This document shows, one piece after another, positions 33,315-44,749 of a DNA stretch of 64,000 nt; position 1 is the stretch's first letter, and every line of letters begins with the position of its first letter. The stretch is from Mermis nigrescens. Its lineage: Eukaryota > Nematoda > Enoplea > Mermithida > Mermithidae. The stretch spans positions 13,053,814-13,117,813 of the forward strand of contig JAVLUZ010000142.1 of the NCBI GenBank assembly GCA_036768485.1. The letters run 5' to 3'. The translations under genes and the position numbers were made by a program. Under the pieces are notes generated by a model. It had not been told where the DNA came from, did not search any database, and was given only the letters and a program-made list of their open reading frames with translations.

Positions 33315-33682
33315 CTTAATTTATCGGCTAAGAAAGAACGTGAGGTCAGATCGACGAATTGATCGAACGAATCGCGGCGTCTTTCGTCATTTCCGGTCCA
33401 CGAACACGTATTGGCCGCCTTGTCCACAGAAACAATGGTCTTCTGTTGACTATTTACTGTAACGGAGGACGAAATGGGTCGCCGAAAGTTGGTGCTGGCG
33501 TCGTCAAAATCGATCAACAATGCTTCCTCGAGCGGCCCGGGCCGAGATTGGTCAATTTTGTCGGGAGAGGAGGATTTCGACGAGGAGTCAAAATCGTTAA
33601 ATAGCTTTTCCGATTCGGCTACGTTATTGCTACGTGATTCGCACGCGTCGTTTGGCGCGGAAGATGGTGGTTCAAATGAAAC
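33315..33682 (-). CDS. Exon of an unidentified minus-strand gene, acidic serine-rich
   Basis: Acceptor TTTTTCCTAACGAAG, donor TTAAG|GTCATT (minus strand). 122 codons plus 2 nt. Reads SSAPNDACESRSNNVAESEK, then EEALLIDFDDAS, then RRRDSFDQFVDLTSRSFLAD. It is acidic and Ser-rich, with an LIDFDD motif reminiscent of clathrin-adaptor-binding segments (inference only). GC content and codon use are higher than in the flanks. It may belong to the same gene as the exons at 36347-43409. Confidence 0.55.
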
Positions 33683-33754
33683 CTTCGTTAGGAAAAACGA
33701 CAGTGAACAATTGCTTAACAAATGATAAATTATTCTAATGAATCAAGCGGCGAG

Positions 33755-34003
33755 CATAGGTGAGCGGCAACCAAAGCTCTGGGGGTGCAAGATTTTTCAA
33801 AGGTCAAAAAATGACCTTAAAAATGGTAATATTGCAAAAAAACACCATTTTTCGACGTTTCTCATCGAACACTATCCATTGGCATCAAAAAATCGCTGAA
33901 AAAAACATAGAAAAAATTTTTCAAAAATTGAATTCGAGGGGGGGCTGGGGGATGTTATTTGGTTTCTGGGGGTGCATAGACCAACCCCCCACGCCCAAGT
34001 ATG
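33755..34003 (-). mobile_element. Family A MITE, copy 12
   Basis: CATAGGTGAGCGGCAACC to CACGCCCAAGTATG. Flanks GCGGCGAG / GTGGCGAG match 7/8. Confidence 0.8.
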
Positions 34004-35670
34004 GTGGCGAGCATGCATGAGGCAGAGCCTGAATCCTGAGAGCTAGGGCAGGTCCGAAGACTTTCAGATGTCAAAAACGGGCTAAAAAATTGATGGCGGT
34101 GATAGGTGAGGAACAAATGTACCGTTCTCTCGACCTTTCATTAATCTCCATCTAGGTGTGTCTAAGAAAAATGTGAAAGAAGCAAAAACAAAATTAAAAT
34201 GAAGTCCTAAAGGTCTGCGAGATTTTATCGATTCTGCGAGGTCCAACTCCTCCCAAACCATGTGCGATGACAAGTATTGAGCGGTTGATGCACAAATCGT
34301 GATATACGAACGACCTTTAACCGATTAAGCTGAGGTCACACTGAAACTAAAATGTTTAGCGCCTGCATAATACAGTTGGTGGGATCACTTGCATAGCAAA
34401 GCACCATCTTGGAGGGACTTGGGGGGGGGGGGCAGAAATTTGTAACTCGGTGCCTTGCAGAACAGGTTTTGTTTTAAGCGTTTTCTTTAGGTATCTTTTT
34501 GCCCAAAAGTGTCGGTTTGTTACTATATTTGGCCTCGATTAAGTCTACTCTTTTTTAATTTTTTCCAAGTTTTTTTAATGAATTGTCTATGTTCTAAAAA
34601 GAATGAGCACTGAGAGAACCTCTAAAATTATATTTTTGATGCATGCGTTATCCCACCTTCACCCCACTTTCGTATGCTGTAGACATCTGTGCAATAACCC
34701 CAGGTGAATCAGACAGCCAGGCGACTTCTAGTCCTAGAATAGCAGACCATCACTGACCAGCTTGTAGATCAGAAACTCACGTATTTTTATTTCACATTTT
34801 AACCGTACTGTATATGTGCATGGACGTCTTTTGTCTCGATAGTGAAATTTCTGTAAAAATTACTCTGTATAATTCTCGGGGACGAAATAGCAGATAAATT
34901 CCTGTTTCGCTCCACCGTAAATCGATTAAAATTCAAAATAAAATGACAGGTCTCTTTTTCTTGAGAACAGCACAACAAAAACTGAGAAAACGATGCACAT
35001 CAAGTTTGAAGCCCAGATAAATTTAGTGGTTATAAATTCTAAGACCCGATCCCTCGTAAGGATCACTAGCATTGGGCGCAACTATGACTCATGGGGCCTA
35101 TGTTGAGGGAATTCGAGGAAGGCATGAGGCCTACACCCATGCACACTGGGGGTATGAGGCGGGTATGACCCTACTAGGATTTTTAAAAAGGTGTACGCTC
35201 CCCCTGGGCCACTGAAACCCATTGTCATGACGATGATATTAAAAAGTGTCAAACCACGGCAAAAAATTTACGAAGGAAGAAATTCAACGAACTCTAGTAT
35301 TAAAATTTGGCATTATCAACAAAATTACGTATCCAACTACCCCTTCCTTCAAGAAAACTCGGCTTAACCCTTGACCCAGAAATTTTGACCGTGTGCAGTG
35401 CACACTGCATGATGAGGCTTTTTACGTGCATTCTGAGTAATTCCATGACTAAATTATTGCCAGATTCCTCTCAGCTTAATGGAGACAAAACGCTAATAAG
35501 CGTAACGAACAGTGGTTGTTTCTTTTACATCTGACTCTCTTTGAGCAAAAAGAACTGTGTATATAAGAGTAAGAAACAAAATAATACCAATTAAAAGAGA
35601 TGACTTAAAACGTCACCGATCAGTGTGTGTAGAAGATAGATAAACAAGTTGAGATTTTGATCAGAGGGAA
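34004..35670. other. Intergenic/intronic, repeat fragments only
   Basis: A poly-G run at 34420-34432 and a family E-like fragment (GAAATTTTGACCGTGTGCAG near 35381). No convincing exon. Confidence 0.35.
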
Positions 35671-35683
35671 ACATTTTAACGTT

Positions 35684-35902
35684 AGACCTCTGGACAGCTC
35701 AAAATAAGCGTACATATGCCTAAAAGAGCTTCATTTTCTACCCGTGGACCAGAAGAAGCTCGAGCGAGATCCATTATATCGTAAGAATAAGTCAACGGAT
35801 CAATTATCGGTTTCGTAGGAAGTTCCGCCGATACGAATCCAAGAACTCTACCTGCAGATCGAGCACCTGCCACTCCTCCTTGTAGCCATACAGCCGAATA
35901 TC
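35684..35902 (-). CDS. Exon-like region, minus strand, frame ambiguous
   Basis: After an acceptor CACTTTTAG two overlapping frames both look coding. One reads HDIRLYGYKEEWQVLDLQ up to a donor CTGCAG|GTAGAG. The other reads LGFVSAELPTKPIID, LTYSYDIMDLARASSG and NEALLGICTLILSCPE to a donor GAG|GTCTAA. They cannot both be used from the same acceptor, and I cannot decide without a transcript. Confidence 0.4.
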
Positions 35903-36346
35903 ATGTTCTAAAAGTGCATGAATGGAAATAAAATGATAAAAACACTAAAAGTGCAGGAGAATGTAACGGATTTCATGCTACCTAGTTGTAATAACGGAAT
36001 GAAAACAATTATAATTTTATAAGCTAAATGCTGCACTAAAGTCTACTTCTCAAAAGTCAAAATGCAGGTTAGTGTGTAAGACATGAATTATTTTGAATCA
36101 TCACTTTTTTATTCAAAAACATGATCATTATTATAATAATTAAGAATCATAATGTTTTATTATAATATTTAGCTCTAACGTCGTTCAGTAGAAGGGATAA
36201 ATCGTATAATTGTTTCATATGCACGACAGTTAGTTAAGAGCAGCAACGTTTCTACTTACATAAGCGCAATCTACTGGGCTCTAACATTGATTACTGACAC
36301 ATACGAACTAATGAAGATATTTTAATGAAATAATAAATTATCCCAC

Positions 36347-36414
36347 TTTTCGGTCACTTGGCACGCAGAATTGTGTCAGGTCCACTTCAAACAGGCTTCG
36401 CTCTGAGTTAGTGT
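36347..36414 (-). CDS. Probable exon, minus strand
   Basis: Acceptor CATCGAATACAG, donor AAA|GTGGGA. Reads TNSERSLFEVDLTQFCVPSD (start in phase 1). It may form part of a C2-like fold with exon 40472-40709, but at least one linking exon is missing. Confidence 0.4.
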
Positions 36415-36574
36415 CTGTATTCGATGCAAAGATGTGCTCATTATTGCGGTAGGTAACATAACAGCTGGGTTTTATTGGTGTGCCACCAGTAAAACGTGCA
36501 AAATTTGAAACATCTTACAGAGTACATACATATCACTGTGGTAATAAGAATTAGCCTGGAGCCTCTTTTTTCAG

Positions 36575-36619
36575 CAGCTATGATGACATTGAAAGTTATG
36601 CGTCTCATCCAATGTACAG
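36575..36619 (+). CDS. Possible isolated plus-strand micro-exon
   Basis: 45 nt between CTTTTTTCAG and CAG|GTAAAA, both strong sites. One frame reads SYDDIESYASHPMY. No partner exon found. Confidence 0.3.
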
Positions 36620-36869
36620 GTAAAAATATGATAAAAATAGAACGACTAAGTTTACCAAGTGATTAGAATGTCAATCCGATAAATTTCTGACGCGAAGCGC
36701 CGAAAAGTGACGTGCTCAAGCTTTCACACTGAATTGTACATGAAAACGACAAATTGCATATACCTACATACGAAACAGGTCTCACGAGTGTCAATGGATT
36801 AAGTCTAGCATAAATGTAAACTATAATTTTCCTGCTTTCATTTTTATAATGTTAGTCGGGACTCAACTC

Positions 36870-38925
36870 CAGACATGCACAACATAAGAATTCTGAGAGG
36901 CTGAAATTTTAAAGTGCCTTTTTGGGCCCAAAAATGGTAAGTACGCGGCAAAACATCGTTTTTCGGCGGTTTTGACGATGTTCTATCTCTAAAGTATAAA
37001 AACAACAAAACCGAAAAAAATCAAAACAGCCGAACAAATGGCAATAGCAAAGACATGGTGCAAGCGATCGAAAATTCGACACATTTTGAGCAAATGGATA
37101 GCTAAAAACGCTTTGAAAACCACCTTTTCTACGAATTTTCAGCAAATTTTCAGGAACTCTCGAAAAATCGCGAATTCTGGGGTGAGTGAAACAATTTCTG
37201 GATAGGAGTGACACGGATCGACCAGGTACCCGGGCCCGGGCTCGGCCCAGGCCCGGCCGTTCTTTAGACATCCTGGCCCGTGCCCGGTCTTTAGAGGCCA
37301 GGCCCGGGCCTTAATTATTATTCTATTTGGCTTTTTTGGAGAATACTTCAGCGCGTTTTGTTGCTGATAGAGATTATTTCATTTTAAAAAAATGTAAAAA
37401 ACATAATTGAAAGAAGCTAGAATGAGCTTAGCAGCAAGTGACCGATTATTTGTAGATTAAATTATATTGTTAAACTCTCTTTTCTATGCATTTTATTTTA
37501 TTTCCTTAACGTTTATTTGTGCGCATTAAACTCAGGTCTTCTCATTTTAATTATAAAATTTATTTCCACCATTTGTCTCAGCATGATATCATGACCAGGT
37601 TTCAAATTATTATGATTTTTATGATTTCCAAGAGATCTTACAGTTTCACGAATTATGTTCACTTCAATTTTGGTCGCATTTTAAAGTATTCTACCCATAA
37701 TCTCGAGCCTGCTTTTTTGATTCCTCCTTGATGGCGACTAAACTTGCCAAACGGTTGCGCTCAGCTTATATAGCTTCGGTTGAACGACATACTTTTGCCT
37801 TAGTTTCAAAAGCTCCAATTATTCGCTATTTTTTGATTACGGATTAACATGTTCGACTGCACACAAAATGGATACTTTTTTATTAGAGTTACGCACGCTT
37901 GGAAAATTTTTTATTTTTCTAACAATAAGCTATATAATGAGCGGAGTTCAAAATATGAAACGCTTAATTTCTAATTTATTTCTTAATCTCTAATTAATTT
38001 TTTATTTATTATCTTAATACCTTAATTTCTTACTTTCCCAATTAACTAATGATCTTAATTTGCTCCTCACGTTCTTTTGCTGTAAAAACAATGAAAGCAG
38101 CGAATTGTCTACACAAAAAAGATACAACATTTGAATTGTGCGTACTGACCATTACGCAGAACACTGAGTGTTAAGGGAATCGAAGAAAAAAATGAGTAAG
38201 GCGAGAAACTTAAAGTAATTTTTATGTCTCAAAGATTTACTTCGATTTTCACCTACATATTCTATCATTTATTCTTTGAATCAATGTAAACGGTTTATAA
38301 ATTTTTGGAGCTTCTTCAAATTTTTTCTTGTGCCATGAACACTCGTCGTGCGCAGTAACTAGATCAGTTAAGACATTTTAATGAGAATGAATAATTGATT
38401 TACTTCCCAGTAGCATCCGTTTTCAGGACAACTCCTGATCTAGTACACTCACAAGAATTGAAAATTTTATAACGAAAATATCAACCATACTCTCAAAGTT
38501 AAAATTAAGATGCCAAAAATTTTTAGTTAGTGGAGTGTGGAATACAATTTTCTGAAAATCTTTAAAAAGATCAATACATAACTGCTTGTCTACATACATT
38601 TTCTAAAACGTTACTGCAATCTGACAAAAACACAATTTAGCACTATCTAATGCAGAAAGCTTCTTATGACATGAATGAAAAATGCTGTATAAATACTACT
38701 ACGTCTGCTATATAGTAGCTAACTACCATGTACTCAAACGTATGTACACATCTAGTATCATATGCATATACTTGTAAACTGGTTCCTATACTTAGTATAC
38801 GTAAGGCCCGGGCCCGGTGAAAAATTTCAAGCCCGGGCCCGGTTTTTTCGGGCCGGTCGTTCGCTGGGAGGTGAAAATTTTTTATGTGAGGGGTTAAATC
38901 CCCCGAACCCCCAAGATCATGTATG
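36870..38925 (-). mobile_element. Family B MITE split by a GC-rich-armed element
   Basis: Left end CAGACATGCACAACATAAG. Right end ending AAGATCATGTATG. Flanks CTCAACTC / CTCAACTT match 7/8, so the two ends belong to one insertion. The middle (about 37210-38870) is foreign. Confidence 0.6.
37210..38870. mobile_element. Unclassified element with GGGCCC-rich inverted arms
   Basis: GC-rich arms in inverted orientation: CCAGGTACCCGGGCCCGGGC at the left, and GGCCCGGGCCCGG blocks at 38804-38860. AT-rich interior with no transposase. Resembles H2 at 55201. Exact ends not resolved. Confidence 0.5.
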
Positions 38926-39246
38926 CTCAACTTTGCTTAAGATTGTTTGCTCGATTTTAGCACATCTCACTTTTGTAAGAAAGTCAACAAGATGAAAATA
39001 GTTAAGACATCTATTATTTGTCAAGCCGACGTACCTAAAATAATAATTAATACGTACATACATACAAAATACGTGAATTATAATGCAACGATCATAATAA
39101 TTTGGACAGCAGTTTACTAACACATTGAGATAACTTATGCAAATTTACGAATTAGTAAGCGTTCCTGATGATCATGTTAAGCTTAATCTCCAAGTGCACC
39201 GAGAACTGATTTCTCATGCACAATATTTTGCGCGAGAAGTTATATA

Positions 39247-39445
39247 CAGTTCTCGCCGCAAAATTTGAACATTTAACAATCCTTAGGAATTACTCAGCCT
39301 ATTTAACATATAACACACGACTTCGTCCTACGTTTTGCATTTCTGTGTTTAAACGTAGGACGACGTCTTATGTCATAACATAGGCATAGCGATCCTTAGC
39401 ACAACTTAAGAACTACTAAGGGCTCAAAGTTCGTGTCGAGAACTG
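39247..39445. mobile_element. Short palindromic TA-flanked MITE
   Basis: CAGTTCTCG at the left and CGAGAACTG at the right, TA on both sides. The arms pair along most of their length, with a strong central stem (CGTCCTACGTTT/AAACGTAGGACG) at 39322-39364. Confidence 0.7.
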
Positions 39446-40179
39446 TATGAAATATAAACACAGTGACCACATTTTCAACCATTTTCGACCATCTCTATGC
39501 CAAATTTGCCGACTCGACTTACTGATAAATGGCAGTGAATTTTCGATAAAACAAAACTGCTGTTACACGAGACACGAGATTGACTCGTTCAGATAATTTT
39601 AGGTTTCGCACTTTACACGTATGTAAATGTGGTACGTACGTACTTAATACGAATTACATCGGAAAATGGTTTTAAATCGACATGGAATCAAAATGCTAAG
39701 AATTATATACCTAAGCGCATTATATTTAAAAAATTATCTCTCATCATAGCGAAGTTGAGTGACGCTATTATTAACGAAATCTAGAATTCGTCTCATATGT
39801 ACATCTATGTACACAAAAGAGGCATTTCTTTTCACTTCAGTCAGAAACATTTCCAAAATTAATGCAAGAATAAAAATGAACAGCCCGGATATAAGTAGGT
39901 AATGTAAAAATTTTGCATTATTAGGGTAAATGGAAAAAATTAAGGCGAATTGGGAAAAATGTAAATAAGTCTAAATTTTTCGCGATAGCAGTTATTGGAA
40001 TCCGTATAGATCAAAAATTTGATTTGAAATTGTGCAAGATTACGCGTTATATAAGGGAATCAATGATGAATTGGGCCGAATGAAAACCATGAAATATAAC
40101 TCTGCCTATCAAATCTGGATTGTCATTAAAAAATAGGGTATGATCGGCAGGGTCAAAAAAGATAATGTAAGGTGTAAGG

Positions 40180-40413
40180 CAGACATGTAACGGCTCAAAA
40201 TCTTGAATATGGGGTCCCCGGCCATTGGGGGCCTAATGACCTCCAATTTTTGGCCAAAAATGTCAAAAAAGCTACTAAAAATGGCCGAAGAATGCAAGTT
40301 TTCGACGGAAATCGTAGGGAGGTCTAAAATTTCCCGAGTTCGGGGGGCGGTGGTGGGAGAACGACCTAATTTAGATAGAAATCACCCGGCTTCCTCCTCC
40401 CGTTGCACGTACG
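40180..40413 (+). mobile_element. Family D MITE
   Basis: CAGACATGTAACGGCTC to CCCGTTGCACGTACG. Flanks GTGTAAGG / ATGTAAGG match 7/8. Confidence 0.75.
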
Positions 40414-40471
40414 ATGTAAGGTCACATACATAAATGATTCTCTGGCCTATGAAGACAGTATTTAATATTAC

Positions 40472-40709
40472 CTTCTTCTGGACTTTACCAATGGCAAATG
40501 CTTAGCTCGGCATACTGTAACTTGCAACAAAAGGCCGCCGCTCGAAGCAGGAGGAAGATTCGAACGAACAGTTGAAGCTAAGGATGGTTCGGATGCAGGT
40601 GCGTTTTTTGTCTTTAGCCTTTCAGCTACAGTATGCTTGCGCGCATCGGCCGACTGCTGTTTACCTGCCCAGGCCGAAGTTGATTTAGCATCGTGGGTAT
40701 GAGCAAGTT
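40472..40709 (-). CDS. Exon of minus-strand gene, start of a C2-like domain
   Basis: Acceptor GCGTTGTTTTGCAG, donor AGAAG|GTAATA. Starts with AA, which completes GAA with the G that ends exon 43151-43338. Reads ELAHTHDAKSTSAWAGKQQS, a polar linker, then SSGGLLLQVTVCRAKHLPLV. The last stretch has the G-L-L-x-V-x-V-x-x-A-x-x-L-P pattern of the first strand of C2 domains. The assignment to C2 is by pattern only. Confidence 0.6.
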
Positions 40710-40882
40710 CTGCAAAACAACAACGCCTATATACACGTACGATTTCCAGTGAACTCAAAAATTTTAACTTTGTGATTCATAGGAAAACAAGGCTATACTA
40801 AAGTCTAATGAGTATTCTGACAATTTTTCCAAGTCAAAAAATAAATAATTATTGGGAAATAGGCGCACGTGATCATGCGTCT

Positions 40883-41313
40883 CATAGGTACGCAAGGTCA
40901 AACTTTCAGAGAGGGTGAGAAAACTGAGAAATTAATAGACAGCTACGTGCTTCGTAAAAACGGTTCTATAGCCTATTTAGGCTCATAAAATTAGCTATAT
41001 AGCTTGTCGGACCTGAAAACATAGCCTTATAGCCTTTTGGCACTAAAAATAGCAATTTAGCTCTTTTTTGAGTCGAGAAAATGGCTAAATATACCTGTTA
41101 GCAACTCAGAAAAGACAACTATATAACATATAGCATTTTTGAGTCAAAAAAGACTATATAGCTAGTTTTCTGAGTTCAAAAGATTATATAGCTGATTTTC
41201 TGAGCCCAAAAAAGGCTATAAAGCAATGTTTTTTCGGCCAAAATGGCTTACAGCTATCCGTTTTTCAAAACTCAGGAGGAAGTAATACCTACTCACCCCC
41301 ATGCTCTTGTATG
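40883..41313 (-). mobile_element. Family E MITE, full length
   Basis: CATAGGTACGCAAGGTC to CATGCTCTTGTATG. Perfect duplication ATGCGTCT (40875-40882, 41314-41321). The interior repeats TATAGC-type motifs roughly every 20-40 nt. Confidence 0.85.
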
Positions 41314-41504
41314 ATGCGTCTCTAAGAACGTATTAAAATTATATAAAGCATTCATACATGTACAGCTTTGGAATTCTGGGAGGGTTATTTTATTTTAAAA
41401 TTCTTAAAAACGCCTTTTTTAGCTAAAAATTCATAAGCGCACGTTAACTACTACTGTTTTTTTGACGTTTTAGGCGGAGTTCGTTCTTTTCTCGAATATA
41501 AAAC

Positions 41505-42050
41505 CATACATGCTCAGCATGGGAATTACAGGTGGGTGAAATTTTTTAAGTGCCTTTTTGGCCCAAAAACGGTTGGTACGCGTCAAAAACATCATTTTTT
41601 GGCGTTTCTGACGATGCTCTATCTTTCTAGACCATAAAAACATAAAAAATTCAGCAAAAATGTAAAAAAGTCGAAAAATTGAACAAAATATAGCTAAAAC
41701 ATGAGTACACGGCGCTAAGCGCCAAAAATTTGTGCGATTTTGAGCAAATATGTAGATAGCTAAAAACGCTTTAAAAAGCACCTTTTCTACGAATTTTCAG
41801 AAAATTTCTGGGAAACCATAGAAAAATTTCAAAAAAATTAAGAAAATTTTAGTAAATTGAACAAAATATGGTGACAAAAATGAGCGAACGATGCGAAACG
41901 CCGAAAATTTGACACTTTGGAGTCAAAATATAGCTAAAAACACTTGAAAAGCGCGCTTTTTACGATTTTTTCCAGAAATATCGACAATTCTGGAGGTCAG
42001 CAGCTATTCTGCAGGGTGTACACCCCCATCTCCATAATACGTATGATGGC
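41505..42050 (-). mobile_element. Family B MITE, partly duplicated
   Basis: CATACATGCTCAGCATGGG at the left, TCCATAATACGTATG at the right, two partial cores inside. No duplication visible, so it may be a chimera of two copies. Confidence 0.5.
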
Positions 42051-43150
42051 AGTAGCTACTGCTGCTTGATCTTCAATCATATCAGAAACAAAAAAATGAA
42101 AAAATATAAGACTTTTACATCAGATTTCGCCAATTATTCGAGGTTATTGCGTGATAACGTGAATCAGAATACGTACATAATGTACATATGTGTAAACATA
42201 TTAAACACTGTTTTTTAATTTTGTACGGGACAAAGATTTTGAGGCTCGTAAAGAGATTTTTGGAGCGATCTTTGTACATATTTGCAAATGGAATATAGGC
42301 AGTTTTTGGCCGATTTTCGATTGTACAAAAAAATCGAAGTTTTTGTACACAAAAAATAAAACAGCGATCTTAAATCACTGTATCGCTTTGCTCCTAGCAT
42401 GCTGAAATCTGTACATTAAGATGAGTTGGTATGGCATAGTAAAAAAACATGTCAATATGTACCGCTGCTTATGTAGTCCTATGTAATACGATGCTACCAG
42501 ATTCACCCATTTTAATTCATTATGAGAAGCGACAAAAAATTACGGATTTAAGACAAAGCTGAAGAAGGACATTCAACGGATTAAGGGTAGACTGCTAACA
42601 TGATTTTGTGAATTATTTACTGTTTACGTCATTTAGTAATACTATATTCATTTTAATAATTCCTATAACAACGCGGAAAGTGGAAGGGGTACTACTCTAA
42701 ACGATGAGGTCACGTGTGTTGAAAACCTCTAAAACGATACCTGAAATATTTGAGAGTTCAGTGATATTCTTCAAAGATTAAAAGTGCCAATATTCTGATA
42801 AGAAAGGTAAATTTAAAAAAATAGGTTTCGACCTTAAAATCGAAAATTGTATTATTTTTTGATTGAAAATTAAAAAACAGCCTTTTTATACCTAAAAGCA
42901 GAAAACGGTAAAATACTGAGAAATAAGAATCATAAAGTAGGAAAATACATACACTACTGTGTTTGGAATAATACGTTATATATGTACATTACATTATGTA
43001 CGTATGAATAATATTAATATGTATGTACATGTATGTACATATGTACATTACAATAATAATACATTATTACGTTATATGATGTACATTACAATGCATACAT
43101 TGCGTACATTACATCAGATTACTATTGAAGGAGGAATTAACCAAAATTAC
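42051..43150. other. Intronic/intergenic, with GTACAT microsatellite
   Basis: Only notable content is a TACAT/GTATGTACAT simple-repeat region at about 42975-43115. Confidence 0.5.
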
Positions 43151-43338
43151 CGTCTTCCTTTTTGGCATCAAACGAAGAAATAGCATTCCTATTATCCCTC
43201 CATGCCCTCAAGTTTGAAAGCGCGGATGTTGTACTACTGTAACCGATGAGGTCAAGTGGCTCTGGAGCTTTGTCTACAGGGTGTATATAGGGATTGGACG
43301 AATTCGTGGCCCAACTATATTCACCATAAGCTTGCCGC
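43151..43338 (-). CDS. Exon of the minus-strand gene
   Basis: Acceptor GTGATTTTAAG, donor GACG|GTAATT, 1+186+1 nt. Reads RQAYGEYSWATNSSNPYIHP, VDKAPEPLDLIGYSSTTSAL, NLRAWRDNRNAISSFDAKKE. The phases join it directly to exon 40472-40709. No family recognised. Confidence 0.6.
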
Positions 43339-43377
43339 CTTAAAATCACATGCAAAAACTAGCTATAGCGATAAAAC

Positions 43378-43409
43378 CATAACGAAGGCAGCAGCCGAGT
43401 ACTCGGATT
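43378..43409 (-). CDS. Possible micro-exon of the minus-strand gene
   Basis: 32 nt, NPSTRLLPSL plus 2 nt, between ACGCTATTCAG and ATG|GTTTTA. Its phase fits exon 43151-43338 (TG+G = Trp). The intervening intron would be only 39 nt, which is very short. Confidence 0.3.
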
Positions 43410-44620
43410 CTGAATAGCGTAAAACTGCCAAATATCCAAAAACGTCAAAAGTTTAATTCTGAGGGGGTCTATTGATATTTAAGGGTCTGCCGAATTATTG
43501 GGGTCCAAGATACCAAACTTCCGCACACCTAAGTGTGGAAACAAGTAACATTTTTGGTAATAATTTAATCGTTGACTGACACTGACAGGGAATAACGAAT
43601 AAAATGAAATTTCAATATATTTATATAATATGCTAGCTATGCAAATTTTATGAGAAAAATTCTACTAACGAGTATCATAAATGGATGAGATACGAATTTT
43701 AAAAATCATTATGAGACTCATCGCAAAGTTCTATCGATTAGTTCATACCCTTAACATATCCTCAACTTTTATTAATCCAGATCGTATAAATTAGGTGAGG
43801 GCGCCCAAATCCACGTTTCGAGTGAATGCGAAAATGGAATTATTCGTTTAAAACTTTACGTATATTTGAGAACATACATACTTACAAACATTTGGCCAAA
43901 AAGTGCTTTAAATCCATATAAAAGCTGTACTAAGAAAAATAATATGCATAAAGGCCTATTTTAAAAATGACCTGCGATTCGAGAAATCCGACGTTTCACC
44001 ATGCCTTAGATGATACGAAATGGGCGAGCGAACTTTATAATCTCTGTCAAGCAAAATTTTCCGTCGATCAAATACGTCGATAGGCGATCTCCGGCCAGAA
44101 AAACGTTCGTGCCTTTAATTGAGAAAATTGCAACAATATGCCACTTGTCGAATGCTTATTATGGATAGTTTATTTCAATTTCGTACAGTACGCATTCAAA
44201 ATATTCAAAAAATGCACAATTGATTGATTAAGTAAACCTCGTTTGTTTACAGCTCAAGCAGCCATTAGCATATCATGATTCGTTTAATACTAATTTAAAG
44301 TTAAACGTAAATATTTCGAAAAGCAGAGTAAAAACAGTGGAAGAAAAAATTAAATATTGTATTTTAATAAGACCATTCATTCATTCATAAATCATCGAAA
44401 TTCATGTAATACATTCATGTAACGCAGCGTCAGAGTGCATGCCATTGACGGTTTGGGGCAAGTGAGAAGTTAGTGACCTTTAAAATTGGTGTAAATGTTG
44501 TAGAAACCAAATTCATTCACTTCGCTTTCGCAATAAATTTTGGATTTTCATTCATTCTTTTAGCCTGAATTTGGCCACATATCCTACAGTGTTTTCCCTC
44601 TTCATCATCTAAAATCTAGA
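43410..44620. other. No recognisable feature
   Basis: AT-rich sequence without exon, RNA or complete repeat that I can support. Confidence 0.4.
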
Positions 44621-44749
44621 CCCCAAATCCCATACCTGGGCAAGGGGTTCAACCAGGTTCAACCGGGTACCAGCCGGAGAAGTTCGGTACCAGCCGGATG
44701 GTCCACCAGTTGCACCCTATCGTTTTGTACATAAGCTTTTTTGGTGTAT

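Noticed and set aside
33359..33725. Two plus-strand frames of about 80 codons
   Set aside because: Shadows of the minus-strand exon 33315-33682, which has better splice sites and composition.
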